From the NCBI GenBank assembly GCA_910584945.1, contig CAJUDY010000011.1, positions 1 through 64,000 of the forward strand: a stretch of DNA of 64,000 bases, read 5' to 3'. How positions within the stretch are numbered: position 1 is the first letter of the stretch; every line of letters starts with the position of its first letter. The notes beneath the pieces are model-generated. The model ran no database searches. It was not told the origin of the DNA and saw nothing but the letters and a program-made list of their open reading frames with translations. Shown piece after piece: positions 62,337 to 64,000 of this stretch. A program made the position numbers and the translations under genes. The DNA is from an uncultured Lachnospiraceae bacterium. GTDB lineage: Bacteria > Bacillota > Clostridia > Lachnospirales > Lachnospiraceae.

Positions 62337-63252
62337 TTACACCTTCTGAAGTCCTACAAGTAACTTCACCTCTGCAATATCAAGCCCAGAATATTTTGCA
62401 ACTTTATCAATCGGCAATTCACCATCCTGCAACATTCTAAGCGTTGTCTCTTTTTTAGCCTCGTCTTTCCCTCTATTTAAAATCGTCCTCGCTTCTGTCT
62501 CAAGTAACGCTCCGCTCATCATTCCACCTATTCCTTTCTGCACATTCTCATACTTCTGTGCGATTTCTCTGATCACATCACCAGAAAGTTCTATAATGGT
62601 ACGTTTGTCAAACGCCCCAATAATCCCTTCCTGCTCCAGTTTATCAAGTCTCTCCAAGATACTTCGGTACTCTGCTTTCAACTCTGCCAATCTCTGTTCA
62701 TTACTATTATACACCTTAAAGTTCTTTTCATGTGAAAAAATATAAAACGGAATTAGCAACAACAAGCCCTTTGAAAAAATATCTTCCAGAGTATATTCCT
62801 GCACCTTCATAATTGGCACATCATACTCTACGGTGCCACCCGGCGTTTTTATCACATACCGCATTTTATCAGGTGTCTTTTTATAATTCCTTAGATATAG
62901 GACTGCCGTATTTGGAAATGTCACTGTCAATGTTTCATTAATAACCTCACCCTCATCTAAAGCTATCTGAGCATCATATTCAAACAACCTGATTGTCATC
63001 CGCCCATCCGGCAGGCTACTCTCACATTCCAGATGATATTTCTTCTTTTTCTTCCCATAGATTATAAAATTAGTATCTGTTATTCTTTCCTGATCCGCTG
63101 CATCCTGTTGGTCAATAAAATGTTCATTGGGATGAAACTCTATTATTTCATTTCCTGTATAGTCTTCCTTGAAAATCTCATTGATTACCGGAATAATCAT
63201 CTGTCTGCAATCATTTAAAATTGTCCGAAATGCTCCATCATATATTTCCCAT
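62337..63252 (-). pseudogene. Rpn-family PD-(D/E)XK nuclease with start-proximal AT-repeat frameshift
   Basis: From 63200 the frame is open for 287 aa: MIIPVINEIFKEDYTGNEII, HPNEHFIDQQDAADQERITD, KKYHLECESSLPDGRMTIRL, ALDEGEVINET and a helical tail. Upstream, GGAGG and an ATG at 63252 read only MGNI before a TGA. One more AT unit in the (AT)3 run at 63240-63245 would give MGNIYDGAFRTILNDCRQ joined to MIIPV, the normal family N-terminus. So the gene is off by 2 nt as written. A product restarting at 63200 would lack the first ~17 residues. It could be on/off switched by repeat slippage. Confidence 0.75.
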
Positions 63253-63625
63253 AAACAATCCTCCGTATATCTTGTTTACATCATAACATTATCATACTGT
63301 ATACACAACTATATTTGAAATACAATTTGCATTTTTCATATCTCATATGTTTATTTCATTCGATTTATCCTGAACTAACTCATAATTAGTACTTTATTCG
63401 ACACAATATACCACAAAATAAAGTGCTTATTATCCCAAAATCCCCCTCATTTCTACCTTGGCAAACTGTTTTCGACACACAGCGCCCCATACCCCGGTGA
63501 TGTCAAGTAATTGTCACGAACTTTTTTCACTTTTTTTAAAGTCAAAAGCCTGCAACCCCGCATAACTCCGTTGGGCTGATGATAAATAGTTGCTAAGTTA
63601 CTCCAAAATTGATGGAAAGTTATTG
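63253..63625. other. AT-rich gap at the end of a probable mobile element
   Basis: No gene is seen. TTGCTAAGTTA (63591-63601) and TTGCTAAGTTG (63622-63632) are near direct repeats beside the recombinase stop. An attachment-site core might lie here, but the junction cannot be set. Confidence 0.4.
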
Positions 63626-64000
63626 CTAAGTTGTTTTTGACTGGCTAACCCCCATGCCGTATTTTGCAGCATTATCCACACTGAAATTCCACTCTATCTC
63701 AACCCGCTTATCCTTATAAGCATATACTCTTCTAATGAAAGTATCAACCACCTCCTGTGTCAGTTCCTCGATGTGAGAAAACCGGATAATCTGTTTCATA
63801 TCTTCCTCTGCCTTTTGGTATTCGTCCTCCAGTCTTGTGAGCTTTTCTATGGCTTCCTCTTCCAACACGGATAAAGAAGATAACCGCTCTGTCAGTTCCA
63901 TTACTTTTCTTTGATATTCTGCAATAGGAAGTTTGGTAAGCGCATATTTCTCATACAGGGCATCTTTCTCTGCCTGTACCTGCTTTTTCTCCTGCCTGTA
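63626..64000 (-). CDS. Large serine recombinase, C-terminal part (runs off right edge)
   Basis: The frame is open to the window edge, about 124 codons. Seen: a coiled-coil (YRQEKKQVQAEKDALYEKYA and on), then FSHIEELTQEVVDTFIRRVY and AYKDKRVEIEWNF, the usual end of large serine recombinases of clostridial integrative elements. The catalytic Ser domain lies outside. Such enzymes integrate and excise elements at specific sites, so a mobile element probably extends to the right of the window. Confidence 0.85.
   Translation of the reverse strand, partial: YRQEKKQVQAEKDALYEKYALTKLPIAEYQRKVMELTERLSSLSVLEEEAIEKLTRLEDEYQKAEEDMKQIIRFSHIEELTQEVVDTFIRRVYAYKDKRVEIEWNFSVDNAAKYGMGVSQSKTT

Overview
The window looks like a chromosomal segment of a Gram-positive anaerobe of the Lachnospiraceae type (Clostridia). 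This rests on sortase-assembled LPXTG pili, FtsEX with a carboxy-terminal protease, two class A penicillin-binding proteins, DUF3048, DUF3810 and DUF2461 proteins, a cobalamin riboswitch, strong AGGAGG ribosome binding sites, and a mostly GC-balanced backbone with AT-rich accessory patches. No tRNA, rRNA or CRISPR array was seen. The species cannot be named from the sequence alone.

Layout. 1-9.6 kb: a minus-strand pilus operon (uncharacterised 177-aa protein, very large VWA tip adhesin, major pilin, class C sortase, start of a second sortase). Just upstream of it, at 9699-9919, is a 221-bp segment bounded by 28-bp inverted repeats (27/28 identical). It carries promoters on both strands, and a strong terminator straddles its pilus-side repeat. 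This looks like a DNA-inversion switch for the pilus and is the most interesting object here. 9.9-16.2 kb: an operon under a cobalamin riboswitch encoding a lipoprotein CbiK-type chelatase, two small surface proteins with a NEAT-like look, and a FecBCD/BtuFCD-type ABC importer. 16.3-18.6 kb: cbiL/cobI with an ABC-2 transporter, divergent from the riboswitch operon. 18.6-20.6 kb: uvrB. 20.6-23.1 kb: a graveyard of mobile and accessory fragments (integrase C-terminus, winged-helix fragment inside a 56-bp inverted repeat, DUF2200 and rifampin ADP-ribosyltransferase remnants) with one intact DUF1801 gene.

23.2-44.4 kb: mostly core cell-envelope and housekeeping genes: DUF2461, two class A PBPs flanking a chemotaxis receptor, S41 protease, ftsX, ftsE, a CdaR/PucR-type regulator, a small membrane protein, DUF3810, an lspA-like gene, clpX, htrA, a DUF3048 lipoprotein, citrate synthase and an L,D-transpeptidase. 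44.6-46.4 kb: two copies of a structured ~180-bp repeat around an XRE regulator; a third copy lies at 1046-1227 in the pilus operon. 46.4-49.6 kb: a hybrid histidine kinase.

49.7-55.6 kb: a decaying sugar-utilisation region. It holds joined fragments of a sugar-binding protein, a LacI regulator and a GH32 enzyme, then a GH1 phospho-beta-glucosidase, a beta-glucoside PTS that seems to lack the middle of its IIC domain, and a broken licT. 55.8-64 kb: a hairpin-rich element, two Rpn-type nuclease genes that each carry a simple-repeat frameshift, a small two-gene operon, sbcDC, and at the right edge the C-terminus of a large serine recombinase, probably the end of a mobile element.
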